The notes under the pieces: model-generated
What the model was told of the DNA's origin: nothing
What the model saw: the letters and a program-made list of their open reading frames with translations, nothing else
Databases searched by the model: none
In this document: piece after piece, positions 47,692-60,100 of the stretch
Position numbering within the stretch: the first letter of the stretch is position 1
Layout: every line of letters starts with the position of its first letter
Translations under genes and position numbers: made by a program
NCBI RefSeq assembly: GCF_001638985.1
Contig: NW_017265139.1
Coordinates: 2,294,001 to 2,358,000 of the forward strand
Length of the DNA: 64,000 nucleotides
From: Phycomyces blakesleeanus NRRL 1555(-)
Lineage: Eukaryota > Mucoromycota > Mucoromycetes > Mucorales > Phycomycetaceae
Direction: 5' to 3'

Positions 47692-48864
47692 TTATGGAGA
47701 AGATTTAAGAAAGTCAAAGAGTGTAGTACGGATATCGGTACGAGTAGAAGGTGTTTCTGCAATAGCCTTGAAAACAGCCGGAATAGAAAATCCTGGCTTA
47801 ACATAACGAACGAAAAGAGTGAGGATATTGAACATTGTTTGACGGGTGCAGTAGGTTGAGGGATATTTTGTAAAAAACTTGACAAAAGTAAACCGGAAGA
47901 GATCTTCATCTTTGATTTCATTGATAAGCAGCTGCCCTGACTTTGAGTGAAAGACCTTGGCAAGGGAATTCAGGTGAGAAAGGTGTCTGTCATCGAGATT
48001 TGCCTTGAATGCAATATCAAAGATCAAAAGGTGGCATGCTTCCCATAGCTGGCATCTTGCCAATGGGTCAAACTCAAATACAAATCCGATCTTGTGGAAA
48101 ATGGAAGGAGAAGAGGTCGCCAGTTTAAGTAGATCGAGAAAAGAAGGGTGTTTACTGAGAGTAGTTTGATTTTGGACTATGGGTGCGGGTATAAACGCGT
48201 AATTTTGAACCAGATTGTTGATGCCTTTAGAAATAGGAGAGTTACAAGAGATCAGTTTGAGAAAGAGTGTGAGATCGTCTGCCTTGGTGCATAATTTGAT
48301 ATCTTGGTATGCTATAAAAGATAGCTGCATGAGCGTGGCATATCCAGAAAAGGGTATCTTTTGGACTGAGTCTGCGAAGATGCAATCAAGAAAAGGTAAA
48401 AGACCAACACCCCGTGGAAGCTTTGGAGGTCTGGGTGTAGATAGGGATGTAACCAAAGGCTTTCCGTAGGTCATCACAAGGGCCTGCACCAGATGGCGTG
48501 GGATTATTGCGCCATTATTTAATAAGCATCGAATAAAGTGCTCGTCGCAGTATGCAGGCATTTCAAGGATAGAGTAATATAATGCAAACCGAGCACCAAA
48601 CCGAGTTATTAGCCATAATGCTAATGAGCGTGGCTGGGAAGCCACCAGATAGAATAGACGGCAAGTTTGGGCAAAAGAAGCGATGTCTTGACTAGAATTG
48701 AGCTGCTCGAACACACACAAAAGTATTTCCTCTGGAAGGGAAGATAGACGACCGGGAAGATCAGTTGGTGTATTTTTAGTCTGTTTGATGTGAGGGTGTA
48801 TACGCCGAGACAATCCCAGGGCGGATTGGAGACGATTCCTTGAAGACGCGATACAGGATAACAT
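47692..48864 (-). CDS. F-box protein, 390 aa
   Basis: Intron-free; the start is the ATG at 48864 (MLSCIASSRNR), because the frame upstream has no ATG. The F-box at about residues 40-76 reads LSSLPEEILLCVFEQLNSSQ followed by FAQTCRLFYLVA, the Skp1-binding three-helix pattern. The remaining 300 residues are alpha-helical, leucine- and aromatic-rich without LRR or WD repeats that I can see, and would select the substrate for an SCF ubiquitin ligase. No further assignment is possible. It converges with FAHD1 (185 bp between stops). Confidence 0.8.
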   Translation of the reverse strand: MLSCIASSRNRLQSALGLSRRIHPHIKQTKNTPTDLPGRLSSLPEEILLCVFEQLNSSQDIASFAQTCRLFYLVASQPRSLALWLITRFGARFALYYSILEMPAYCDEHFIRCLLNNGAIIPRHLVQALVMTYGKPLVTSLSTPRPPKLPRGVGLLPFLDCIFADSVQKIPFSGYATLMQLSFIAYQDIKLCTKADDLTLFLKLISCNSPISKGINNLVQNYAFIPAPIVQNQTTLSKHPSFLDLLKLATSSPSIFHKIGFVFEFDPLARCQLWEACHLLIFDIAFKANLDDRHLSHLNSLAKVFHSKSGQLLINEIKDEDLFRFTFVKFFTKYPSTYCTRQTMFNILTLFVRYVKPGFSIPAVFKAIAETPSTRTDIRTTLFDFLKSSP

Positions 48865-49486
48865 TGTATAGTTAAAGATAATGTTTAGCAAGAAGATCAA
48901 TAAAACGAGTATTTATTGTGTTTGTCGAAATAGAATCGGTGGAAATTTGATATATGCTTGGGACATGGTCAACATGCGAAATCCCACGTGCGAAAATGAT
49001 TGGCTGCTTTATGGATATTCTTGTCCCCACCCGTCAGCCCACCAATTCATTCATTACACACAGTCCAATGGCCATAACTATTTTTCTTGATGTTCTCTTA
49101 TTTTTTCTTCTGCAAATAGAATCCCTCCAAGCCCACCGCGTGCTGTCAGTTGGCCAACTTTTCATATTTTGTAAGGTGCACTGTCTTTAAATTTAACATC
49201 ACGCCTCGTATACACATACATATGCCCGTCTATCACAGCACCATATTTGAATATATCGTTTAACAAAAATAATGTGGCTATAAAAGAATTGTGTGTCTGT
49301 TTTCACATATATTTGAGTTTATCTATTTATTTTCTATTCAAGTTTATATTATAAGTATAACCAATACAGCCGAAAAAATTGAGTAGAAGAATAAATACCA
49401 CTTCTGAATAAGGTGTATGTACAGCTGACAGATAATCTTCGTCCCATAACTGTTGGATTGTAGAATTGCCTAATTAGACTATCGAA
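48865..49486. promoter_or_regulatory. F-box gene upstream region / PPX 3' flank
   Basis: Promoter side of the F-box gene (48865-49190) includes a CACGTG E-box at 48986-48991 and CCAAT-like sequence near 49060. The rest is AT-rich. Confidence 0.4.
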
Positions 49487-50916
49487 CTAGAGATTTCCCG
49501 GTAAATTGCTAGTTTGATTACTCCATTCCATTTCGATGAGTGATTGGATCAACGGCCATATTTGCTTCCTTGACAGTTTCACATCATGCTGATCATATAG
49601 ACCAATCCGACTGTCTTCCTTGCCATAATATATATTCAGATTTTCCAATACAATAGACTTATCATAACCTGGGGGTGTCTTTCCATTTTCCAAGTCCTTC
49701 TTGATACAGTCCATTTTGTTGTTCTTGACAAATAATCCGATCTCTCGTTTATAAGGACCTCCCTCCACATCTCTGGAATGGTCATATGATGTTAAGATAA
49801 CTTCGAGATCTAAATTACGTTCTTCTGCAAATTTCCATGTATCTGCGATTGCTTGTTCTGGCCCATGATGGAGTAGCCAGCCTTGAAGATACCACGGAAG
49901 AGAGCTTGTGCCAATACGGAAGCCATTAACCACCCACTCCTTGTAGTCTTTTCGTAGAAGATCACGAGTTGACATTCCTTTCACATCGGATTTGTACTTT
50001 TCAATGTCATAATAATAACTGTTTGTTGTATAATCACTCGTATTCACAGGAGAGGAGTTCAACAATACATTAAATGCAGCAACATCTGTTGGAGTCAGCT
50101 TCCCGAAAGACGGTTCCATTCCGATTGTGTCTACCAGAATTGGAGCCAGTACAAGTTTCGACAAATCCTCTGCATATTCTTCTTGTTTGAACAAATCCTC
50201 AAAGTGAAGTACTACTAGTGAGGTACACGATCCAACAATTTCAATCCTGCGAGGATTTGCCCATTTGTACTGTCCTTCGTCTATATGGTGGTCTAAAATT
50301 CCAATAACACGGTCGTTCCAATCCTCTCCGAATGGTGCCGTCAGTCGGTTATGATCGACCAAGAATACGCGAGCATCGTATTCAGAAGCCACTCGCCCCA
50401 AGTCAATTTGGTCAATATACACCAATTTCTCCGCATCAATTCCAGCCTTTGTGAAAACAAAGGATGTCTCTGGTCTTAGAGAAAGATCTTCCTTGGGAAC
50501 CTTTACCAGCGGGACATATATCGTTAAAGGGTCTTTGTTGGACTTTTGGCTAATATAAGCATAAGTCAGGGCAGAGATGATTGAATCGAGATCTACAAAT
50601 CTTCATGATGAGTCCACAAGATTAGATGAGCACAATTGTTACCTGCAGAATCATTTCCGGTAACTATCACTAGTTTTGTCTTGTCACTCTTTTTAGCCAA
50701 CTCAGCATGAATGCTGTCGAGGAATTCGTTGACAGGTGATTTCATGATAAAGAACGAAGGGTCAAAATGGTAAGGTTCGGAGTTAACTACAACTGTTATA
50801 GGATAGGCGTCACAAAAAATCTGTTTTATCCATGGCACAGGAATTAAAAGATGATACAGTCCAAGAAGAACAAGAATAAATAATTTGTTTCCTTGACAGG
50901 CAGCGTACAGTGCCAT
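49487..50916 (-). CDS. DHH-family exopolyphosphatase (PPX1-like) with N-terminal membrane segment
   Basis: Exons 50643-50916 and 49487-50592 give 459 aa. The DHH phosphoesterase motifs are present: VTGNDSADLDSIISALTY (about 84-101), FLVDHNRLTAPF with D171/H172, and GILDHHIDEG with D192-H194. A DHHA2 domain follows with SYDHSRDVEGGPYKREIG and a QHDVKLSRKQIWPLIQ end. The enzyme removes terminal phosphates from inorganic polyphosphate using Mg2+ or Mn2+. The first 35 residues are hydrophobic (LFILVLLGLYHLLIPVPW), a signal peptide or anchor that is not in cytosolic yeast Ppx1 (397 aa); it suggests vacuolar, ER or surface location. The single intron (50642-50593) splits the GNDSAD motif. Confidence 0.92.
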
Positions 50917-53573
50917 GATCACAGATACAAAAAAAACGAAGCAAAGATGAAGTCTTTTGAATCTATCTGATGTTTTATATTCGATTAACTATTCTCACCC
51001 ATTGATGAATGTGCCCCTTAACGTGTTAGCCCGAGACGATTATGTATTCATGATACGTGGACATTGTACCAGTTTTCTGTAACGGATAAGCAGTTGATAG
51101 AACAGTACTTATTTACATAAATGTGTCTAGATAGTTTAGATGTCTTAGACAAGGTGGTGTGATATATACGTTCAAGACACTGGCATTATCTAAAATAAAA
51201 ATAAAATATCTCCTATACTGCTGATCCAAAATTACAATTTTTTCTTTTAATATTGATAACTAATACTCATTATTTCAGGTAGGTATTTATATAATCTCAG
51301 GAATACCGCTTTATCATGTATATAAGCTAGTATGAGACAAAATACCAACTAGTTTTATAATAGAATAGCAATTAAATAAACTAAAACTTAAATCTTCTCT
51401 AGAAAAGGTCTATGTTTTTCTTTTTTCTTTTGGTTTCAAGAATAACAATATATTTAGATTTACAAGCGACTAGAATAGTATCAATATTTTTTTTCAATAA
51501 ATACTCTTTGTAGTCTCTTTGTTAGCTTTAAGAGTATGTTTTTTTATTATGTATAAAAATAATATTGCCCTATAGGAAAAAGGGCGATTCCAGAGGGGAA
51601 TATTGAGGATGTTTTGCGTAAAACTTACTTTTTGACCCTTTACTTTTATTGGAAATAACGTATTTTGGCTCTCTTGCGGATGTAGGATTTTATTTAAGCC
51701 ATTACAGGAAAGAATTTGCTGTCAATTCCAAAAGGTTAGCAGCTTTTTTAATCCTATTCTGATCTTACCAAATGTAAAGCACCTTAAGCCCAGTTTGGTG
51801 CCTTGAGACTGATATGTAAATAAAAACTATTGAATGAACATTTCATTTTGAACTGCTTATTAAGCTTCAAAATTGGATAAAGGGACAAATACACCATAGA
51901 GATCATCTACATTTTCTATTTGAACTTAAAGAAGGCTTTACCATAAAAAATTAATAACTGAATGTTTTTTTTTAAAAAATACAAAGTATTTTCTCCTCTG
52001 TTTTATTTCTTACGACGGTCTGAATCGTTAAAGGTCACAAAGATCAACACGCTTAATAGTTATCGAATTTAGTATTGATAAAATATAGACATATATTTTT
52101 CCAAAAAAAAAAACTGTATATATACTGTTAAAAGAGGAAGAGGTATACAGTGTATACCAACTACAAAAAAAAACAGCATTTTACGTGACCAACAAAAACT
52201 GCTTTTATAATGTTGAATAGTATGATGTAAAATATTTGAATTATAACAGGTCTTTAAATCTACATCAGCGGTATGGGCAATATAAAGTAATTTAAGTAAA
52301 GATAACAGATGAGTCTTTTGTACGTTGTACAGTCTGTTATTCAAAATTACTTGTGTGCTAACCAGAGCTTTCAATAGGTTTAGCGGGTTATGGAGAATAT
52401 ATTCTCTGGTTTCTCAAAAGTAGGAGTCCGGCGTAGTAATATCAAAACAAAACACGTTTAGATCATTTGCTGAAAAGAGCCAATTGATCAATATGTGTAT
52501 ACTCATAAATAGTGTAGTCCTTAAATAATAGATATTTTTCTTTAGATAAAAAAAAAAGATAAAATGTAGCACATATATATATTATAGCAAAGTTATAACT
52601 AGTATTTTACGATATGGCCTATAACCCAGTACTTCTTTGCGTACTTGCTTTTCTTTACTATTTTGATTTATAGAACTTCGATATAAAGCATTATGCATTT
52701 GGTGGACCAAGTATAAGAAGAATATAAGCACCTCAAAGAACTGTATATCTACTATATCTAGAATATTTGATAGAATAAAATTTAGAAGAATCTAAAATCC
52801 CATAAATCGTATTTGCTAAGTAAAACTAATGGGTTAAAACCTGACATATATTGTCTTAAAAATTTGCTCACGAGAAACTCAATTGTATTTATAAAAACCT
52901 AATTAGGATTGGCTTATAGAAAGCTGCTCGAGATAAACCAGCGTGTTCGCCTGGAGTTTTAAGTCCTGGGACTCTCTACATTGATATCTCTTGAGTATAA
53001 GCTTTACTAACAGCTTCATCATAGTATATCGAATATATATTTTCGTATATCTATACTATTTTCAAATGATCCGTTCAAAGTATTTGTGTCCTTTAAGATA
53101 TTACTCTATCAACACCTTAAATATGCGAGTTTATGTTTATGATGTTTTATTTATACACGCTAATTTCTGTATTTCTGCAACCGTTGTTATAAATCAGCAC
53201 AAGGCCACTTTGGGAACAGATCAACTTGTATTAAAAACGGTATAATAAACAAATCATTCTTTCCCAAGGCTCTGGGTCACTGTTATTATATTTCTATCTC
53301 TATACATCATTACAGTGATGATACTACCCTTTATAAAGTGATTATTTTTCTTTTTGTACAACATCTACCTTTTTTTTCTCGTATACAGGTGAATGAATTT
53401 AAGTTGTCCACTTAAAGTGTATCTTATAAATACTGCTACATGCTAGCTATATTGGCAGCGACCATCTAAATTATTTATTGTTTTGAAATACTCAAATGCT
53501 TTTATATATGCTATTCATTTATTTACGCTATAGACAAATGAGATATTGTGTTCTCTATTGGGTTTAATGGGTT
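50917..53573. other. AT-rich spacer
   Basis: 2.7 kb without a supported gene; mixed A/T tracts and no recognisable coding, RNA or repeat structure beyond short TA runs. Confidence 0.55.
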
Positions 53574-54602
53574 TTAATATAAGGTCGACATATGGTTTCT
53601 GGAATCCTCGAAATCTTTGATTTGCTGATCATGTAATCTATGGTGTCGAGCACCTTTAGTAAGACGCCCTGCATAAGCACGAACTACAAATCCAAAATAG
53701 ATCTAATGCATATTCATGTACAAGTAAGAAGAAAGTCAGATATAATAAGTACTTTATCGTACAACGAAGCCTTTGCTTTTAGCCGTTGAACTTATTACCT
53801 GAAGAAAACTGAATAGCACTACAAGGACTATGAAAAGATTAATTAAATGTCCAATACCAGTCCGACATTCATTCAGGCTTTCTGCATGTGCATTAAGAGT
53901 TCGTGGATACTGAACAGGCGAATAAAATGAACTTTCTGTAATATTTGCTGGCTGAAGCAGCTCCATTGGGTTTGAATAACTGATGATCCCTGATCTCAGA
54001 CAAGTTCGGATAATTGTATCTCGGTGGGTCAGGATGAGGATAATCGAGACCATGCTCTTCAAAAATGAAAGCAAGCAAGTCACCCACACGACTTTACTCA
54101 GCCCTTCTACAAATCGTATATTTGAAATCTATCAAAAATAGTAAGACTATCATAAACGTTCTCAGAGCTTCGGGAATACTTACTAAACAAAGTCCAAAGA
54201 CACCTATCAGACCACTTAGTACGGCAAAAAAGCTCAGTATTAGGTATATATCAAGCCACAGCCAGGCAGATTGAGCAGCATAAAGGGCAAAGGCTACACA
54301 AGAACGCAAGATTAGAATTAAGTTTATTGTTTTTTTTAAAAAAAAAATGTTTTGGAGGTCCGTCTATAGTCAAGCATTGAGAACCTTGTTCCCGCTTTCT
54401 TTTTGACTTTCATACCATTGACACGCGTGAAGCAAGCAATAATGTCAAACGAATATACGATCTAGGAGATACTACCCGTGTTAGCTCTTTATAAAGTGCC
54501 TTATAGCTTAGTGTGCTCATGACGATCGTTCCTTACAAAGAACCAGATTGAGATGATCAGTGTACCTGATCGTAATGGAATAAAACAGCAGCACTTTTCC
54601 AT
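53574..54602 (-). CDS. Four-span membrane protein (LAPTM/MTP-like)
   Basis: Exons 54537-54602, 54416-54461, 54184-54293, 53799-54128 and 53574-53702 give 226 aa. The N-terminus MEKCCCFIPLRSGTLIISIW has three Cys that could be palmitoylated, then span 1. Spans 2-4 are AWLWLDIYLILSFFAVLSGL, VVWVTCLLSFLKSMVSIILI and LINLFIVLVVLFSFLQIYFG. A 75-residue loop with an N-glycosylation site (NIT) lies before span 4. The tail is basic (AGRLTKGARHHRLHDQQIKD). The CCC-x-PLR start plus four spans recalls lysosomal LAPTM4/5 (MTP family) proteins, but no enzymatic motif is present. Likely an endomembrane protein; the family assignment is tentative. Confidence 0.7.
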
Positions 54603-55426
54603 TCCTAATCCCATCCTTTGTAATGAGGTAGGTGGTAAAAAGAAATATAAAGAAATATAAAGAGGGAGAAGTAATAATCTGGCAAGGGACAAAGAAAAGA
54701 AAATTATAGGCCCAGAGACGAAAGGAGAAGAATCAAGGGCTCTGCAGGGTTGTTATCCTAGCACACTTGCAGCATATTTATAGACACAGTATATATGAAC
54801 TCGCTCAGATTATAAGAGGACATACATATGGTGAGTATGTATATTGACTATATTTGGCTTTCAAAGAAGTATTTATTTCCTTGTCTATGGGGGATCCCTT
54901 GAATGTATTATAAAAGGTTCAGAGCCCCCTCGTTTTTCAGTGTGTTAGTGTTCGTCTTTTGGCCAAGATTATCTTGTTTGAAACTAATATTACAGACTTT
55001 AGTTAGAAGGGGCCTTATTTTCTCTCTCTTTCTTTCGCTTTCTCTTTCTCTTTCTCTTTCTCTTCCTCTTTCTCTTCCTCTTTCTCTTCCTCTTTCTCTT
55101 CCTCTCTCTTTATTATATCGAGCGAAAAGGGGGAGAAGGCACAAGTAGGTAATCAAATATCTCCAAGGTTAGAAAATAATATTATATATGCCTTTTTTTT
55201 TGGATCTTTTATTATTAAAATCATAGAAGTATATATGTATTTTCTATTCTCTATTTACTCTCCTTTAGGGAATTCTAGAAGTGAGCTAACCACCTACTAG
55301 AACTGGCTGCAACATCATGCGATGGCTATCTGTTGATGATCTAATTCAAGTCATTCTGTATCAAAGTGCCTTGATTTGTTCTACACTTGGTTCATCTAAA
55401 AAAATCATATAAGATTCATTACAGTC
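54603..55426. other. Spacer with CT-rich tract
   Basis: No gene supported; it contains the pyrimidine tract described next. Confidence 0.5.
55018..55107. repeat. TTTCTC / TTCCTC pyrimidine tract
   Basis: About 90 bp of almost pure pyrimidine with a 6-bp period. The long Arg/Glu frames read through it are artefacts of this repeat. Confidence 0.9.
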
Positions 55427-56968
55427 AACCTAGAGCCCCTTCCGATTTTTTTAAAATAAAAACTCAATTATATGTATATATTTAAAGGAGGTAAACCTCA
55501 ATATATGACTTACAGAACATTTGGATCAGACTGATCAAGCCTATTTTTTTATGAATTCAAATATAATACAGGATTGCATAATCAGAGAAAAAAAATGCCT
55601 TCCCAAAATTATAGCATCTTTAGCACCCTGAAATATACATGTATCATATTCTTTAAAAGATATCTCTTGAACTGTTTACTGTAAAGATTTAGAATTTTAT
55701 ATTACAATAAAGTGTGGTATATGGTATAGAAAATAAAAACAGAGATCAGTATCTGGTGTTTCCACCACGAGCACCAATCACAGTCTTAATTCTGTCAAGC
55801 ATACTTGCAACAAATTCCGGGTCCATTTGTTCTCACTCTTTAGGAATGCAGGTCTTAAGATTTTCCTTATTACTTATTTATCCTCTATTTTTGCCAATTT
55901 GGTTTCTATATTCTTCCGCACATCACCACTTATTTCTCATTATGAGTATTCAATTGGATTTAGATCAGGGCATTAGGAAAACCAGTAGTCAAATCGCTTT
56001 ACTTTCCAACAACTCTTCTATCGTGTCTTATACGAGCTAATATATCAGTTGACGTTGTATTCTTGGAAATTGGGTATGATATTATGTTTCTTGTTTAATT
56101 TCTGATACCAGAAATTAAAGTCCTTGGGTAAACGGTCAACATAAACATTGTGAGAAACAGAGACTTTAAGAGTTCCAAGAGTTGCGAAAGTTTCATATTA
56201 TTCAACCTATAAGCACCCTCACATCATTACTAGACCTTTTCCAGGCGTACGGATTATAGATAGGCTAAATTCAATGTCCTTTATCATAAAGTTGAACTCC
56301 CCTGACCATACCAACTTACCCTAGTCTTAGACTACCGTACTAGCTATGGACCTTCCACTGAGATATAAAACCCAAAACTATTTATGCGAAGATAGCTGAT
56401 GGCTGTCTCTCTACAAACTTTTACGCCGGTATGTTCCAAACCATCTCGATGATATTCATACTTCTCAAATTGATTTTGCCTCACACTCAAACAGAAGGCA
56501 GCTTGACTACAAACGCTTAGTTTCTTTGGTATCTCTAACCTAGGCTTTGAGCCAGTCATTCTAGTTCCTTCCCATCTTTTGTTGATCTGTCTAATAATTG
56601 AATAAATGATGTCCGAGACGTTTTTGATCTCTCCTGGAAAATGCTGCCTTTTTAGAGAACAATAATTCTTTAGTATAAAGTTTTTGTCGACTCATGGTGA
56701 GGTACTTTTTTTTTCTTATTCTTACATTTATGATAATAGGTATTTATTAATGTGATATTGGTTTGAGATGTAAAGGAAGATAAGAAGCAATAAAAAAATC
56801 AACTCTAGTCAGTCTGTAAAGATTTTTTCGTATAAGTACATTCCACATATAATCCTTTTTTATTTTCTTTTGTTTTTGCTTTTAATATTAAAGCACTCTA
56901 CTTTTTATGAGGAAGTATCACTTTATTACAGCCTAACCTTTGCAAAATGGAAGTCCGCGTCCTAGGTT
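55427..56968 (-). mobile_element. Decayed Tc1/mariner-type transposon copy
   Basis: The minus strand carries a broken Tc1-like transposase between about 56700 and 55735. In order: an HTH-like segment (NKRWEGTRMTGSKPRLEIPK near 56590-56530), a second HTH end (TAISYLRINSFGFYIS near 56400), a WSGEF segment like the first catalytic block near 56300, and PDLNPIEY like the third near 55945. Stops and frameshifts separate them. Possible degraded ends share AACCTAG and a CTTCC(G)ATTTT block: about 55427-55455 and, inverted, about 56941-56968. The sequence differs from the intact element at 18907, so it is a separate, older family. Confidence 0.7.
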
Positions 56969-57122
56969 TTTCTTTCATTCAAAGCCATATGTAGTTAAGA
57001 CCCTACTAAACATATTATATGAAAATATATGTATATTTTATTATGCAAAGATATTAAATGTAGGGTGTCTATATGTATAATATGTGAACTATGGTTTTTT
57101 CCTAAAAGTATGTATATGTATA

Positions 57123-60100
57123 TCAATCATCTACTGATGGGGCCGAATGATGATGAAGACTAGAATACGGATGGCGACTTTGGCGTGCGAGAGCCCACAA
57201 GTCTGGAACCATAAAGAAGTATCTTTCCATCGCCTCTCGGAACCGAATACGATACTGCTTTGGTGATACGATGGTTGGCTCTTTTCCACCTCCACCAAGA
57301 AACCCAGATTCTTTCACCCAGCTCTCAAGTTTCTTGTCCCATGTAAAGGTTCGTATGAAATCTTGGTTTTAAAAGAGACAAATTATTATTTGAATTACTG
57401 GCATTGTTATTATGCCTTCAGTATAATGTACCTACCCACTATTCCTACTACAAGTTCTTGGCGCTCTTCATCAATACCAACTAAAAGTGAGTAGTCCATT
57501 ACATTACGACCTGACAAAAACAAGGTGTCGTTGTGGAGTGAACTTCGAAGAATTTCTTTGGAATATGCGCGAATAAAAAGGGGTGATTGATATATCACTA
57601 AACAAAAAATGAGGAACAATATAGAGGTATTATATATATATTATTGGCTTAAAAGACTTACATTCAACCAGATTTTCATCCAACAACACTTCATCTTGTT
57701 TTCCTGTAGACTGTACATGGCGATTACGCATTGAACCTTTCAAGTCAAAGATCTACCCATTACACCAAAACATTAGCACTGTTTGCTCAATGCAAGGTCA
57801 TGTAACTGAGCTAATGCTTGCCTTTTTTACGTTGCGTTGATAGAACAGATTTTCCATAACAAGAAGATCCATGCGCATTGATTTACCAGTCGCAGAATTT
57901 TTGTATCCAATACTGTAAAACCCAAAGATCTTTGCTAATACTGTAGGTAGCTATTTACATCGAGCAATGACAATCTCTTTAGCTTAGTACCATATAGTAT
58001 CCGGAAAAAAAACAAGTTACCTCACTAAATGATGCTTCTGCCATATACTGAAAATACGCAGGCGCAAACAACAAAAATGCGTCTAGTTCGTACCGCGACA
58101 TCTGTTTCATAAGTAAGCGGTCATCTGTGAAGCAAAAAAAAAGAGTTTATAATGTAGAATATAACATTGTCATATATATATATATATATATATATAGTTT
58201 TCTATATTTACCCTTGGTTTTCAAGAAAGCTGAACCAGATTTACCACCAGAAGAGTCCCATTTGAGGCAACTAGCCAAAGACAAAATAAAGCTTTCGTCG
58301 CATCCGCAATTTCTTCGCAAAGCATCAAATTGCTCAGAAAAGAATATTTTACAGAAGAATTTGGAAGTTCCGTCTGAAAAGTCTAAATAGATAATTAAAT
58401 AAAGTATTATCATTTAAAACTGCGTAATATTAACTAGGAGCTCGGACTCTTACTGTAACGCATGTGTGTTCCAGATTCTCGCAAAAGTGTTTCTTGGATA
58501 TCTATATGAGATGGATTTGAAGAAGTTGTTGTTCCACTATCATGCGGGTAGTCATGTAACGGGTAGTTTGTAGGCACTGCCAATGGAACCAGTGGCATGC
58601 TATCTGATCCATCATAAACACCAACATCGTTCATTTCTTGCATCTTTGTTAAGTAGTCATCACAACTTAGAGTGTATGCTATAATTGTGCTCGGCTCATC
58701 TTCCCGAACTACGACAAATGAATCTGGAAATATATGCTCTGTTGGTTGTCTAGGCCGATGAAATATATTATCGTTAATAACATGATCTTTTGGAGTAAAT
58801 ACTTACAATGGGGGTTCAAGAGGTAGAAGACTAGCAACACCACCATCGGTCAAGAAACTAGTAATTGTTTTCATAAACAAATTTTTTTCAGGAGGAGAGT
58901 GGCGATATTCTTCGAGATTCTCTATGTTTCGTGTTAGAGATGTGCCAGATGACATTTCTGCCTTTTCTTCTTGTAGTCGCTCTGATGTTGATACGCTTGT
59001 AGTCAATGTTCCAGTTGAGGGTGGATTAAGTAAATCTATGGCTGAAGGTAATGTATACACTGAATCAGATCTATCAAAATCGTCCTCAGTAGGTTCTGTA
59101 ACATTGTTATTGCTAGCATTATTAGATACAGATGAGGAATTTTCTGTCGCTGTCAGTGTCGCACCATGGCCTAGTGCTGCTCCATCTGGTGAATCGATTA
59201 CACTACTCATGTAAGGTGCCAAGGGAGAAAAGTAATCTACTGGAGCATCTCGCATTATTGTATTCCCAAATCCATCATATTCGCGGCGCTCGCTACAATC
59301 CTCGTCCATCGGGTCATCGCCTACCAAAAATTCGTCCTCCATATTCTCTTTCACGAGATCATTTGCACGGGTGTATACTTGAATATAAGTTTTCTTGCGA
59401 GGCAAACGTGAACGGAAATTACGATCTCGTGGAGATGCCGCTCGACGGATATCGTTTGGCTGCACTGATGTCATATGAGAAAGCTTGGGAGCCTGAAAGT
59501 CTGGCATAGGTCGATATTGTACTCCCATTAAGGACTTTGAATCAGTAGCTGGGGGAGCATCATGAACACCGTGTCGTTTATACACTGATGTATTATTAAC
59601 TCTCTTAGCTTTCTTAACTGTTGGTTTTTTGTTTATCTGCTTGACACGTTGATGGGGTGGCATATATGGCTCATAAAGAGGAGATGCAGTTCTTTGAGCG
59701 GTGAGGTGGGGGACTGGAATACGTGATGGTGGAAACGGTGCAGCGGAATGAACATGTCTCTTGGACAGTATATAGTTTCCAGAAAACAAAGAAATCTCAT
59801 TATTTAATGATACGCTATCCTTTTTGAACTTGGAATGTAATTCTCGCATCAATTCCATTGAAAGTTGGCGTCGGATTTCAGGTCGCAATAAAGATTTCCT
59901 GGAGTTTGTGAGTTGGGATGTTGGTTCCTCTTTTTTTGAAATTTCCTCGGATGATGGACTACTGTTATTTGTTTCTATATTCGTGGGAGAGCCTGCAATA
60001 CTAGGAAGTATCAATGGCCGGTAGTCCCAATCAAAAGACGCTTTTCCAGCTTTTCGAGCTCCTTGACCAATTCCAGGTTCTTCTTCTTCTTCTAATCCAA

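Noticed and set aside
54908..55156. Arg/Glu-rich frame on the minus strand
   Set aside because: Translation of the TTTCTC/TTCCTC repeat tract; the sequence is a simple repeat.
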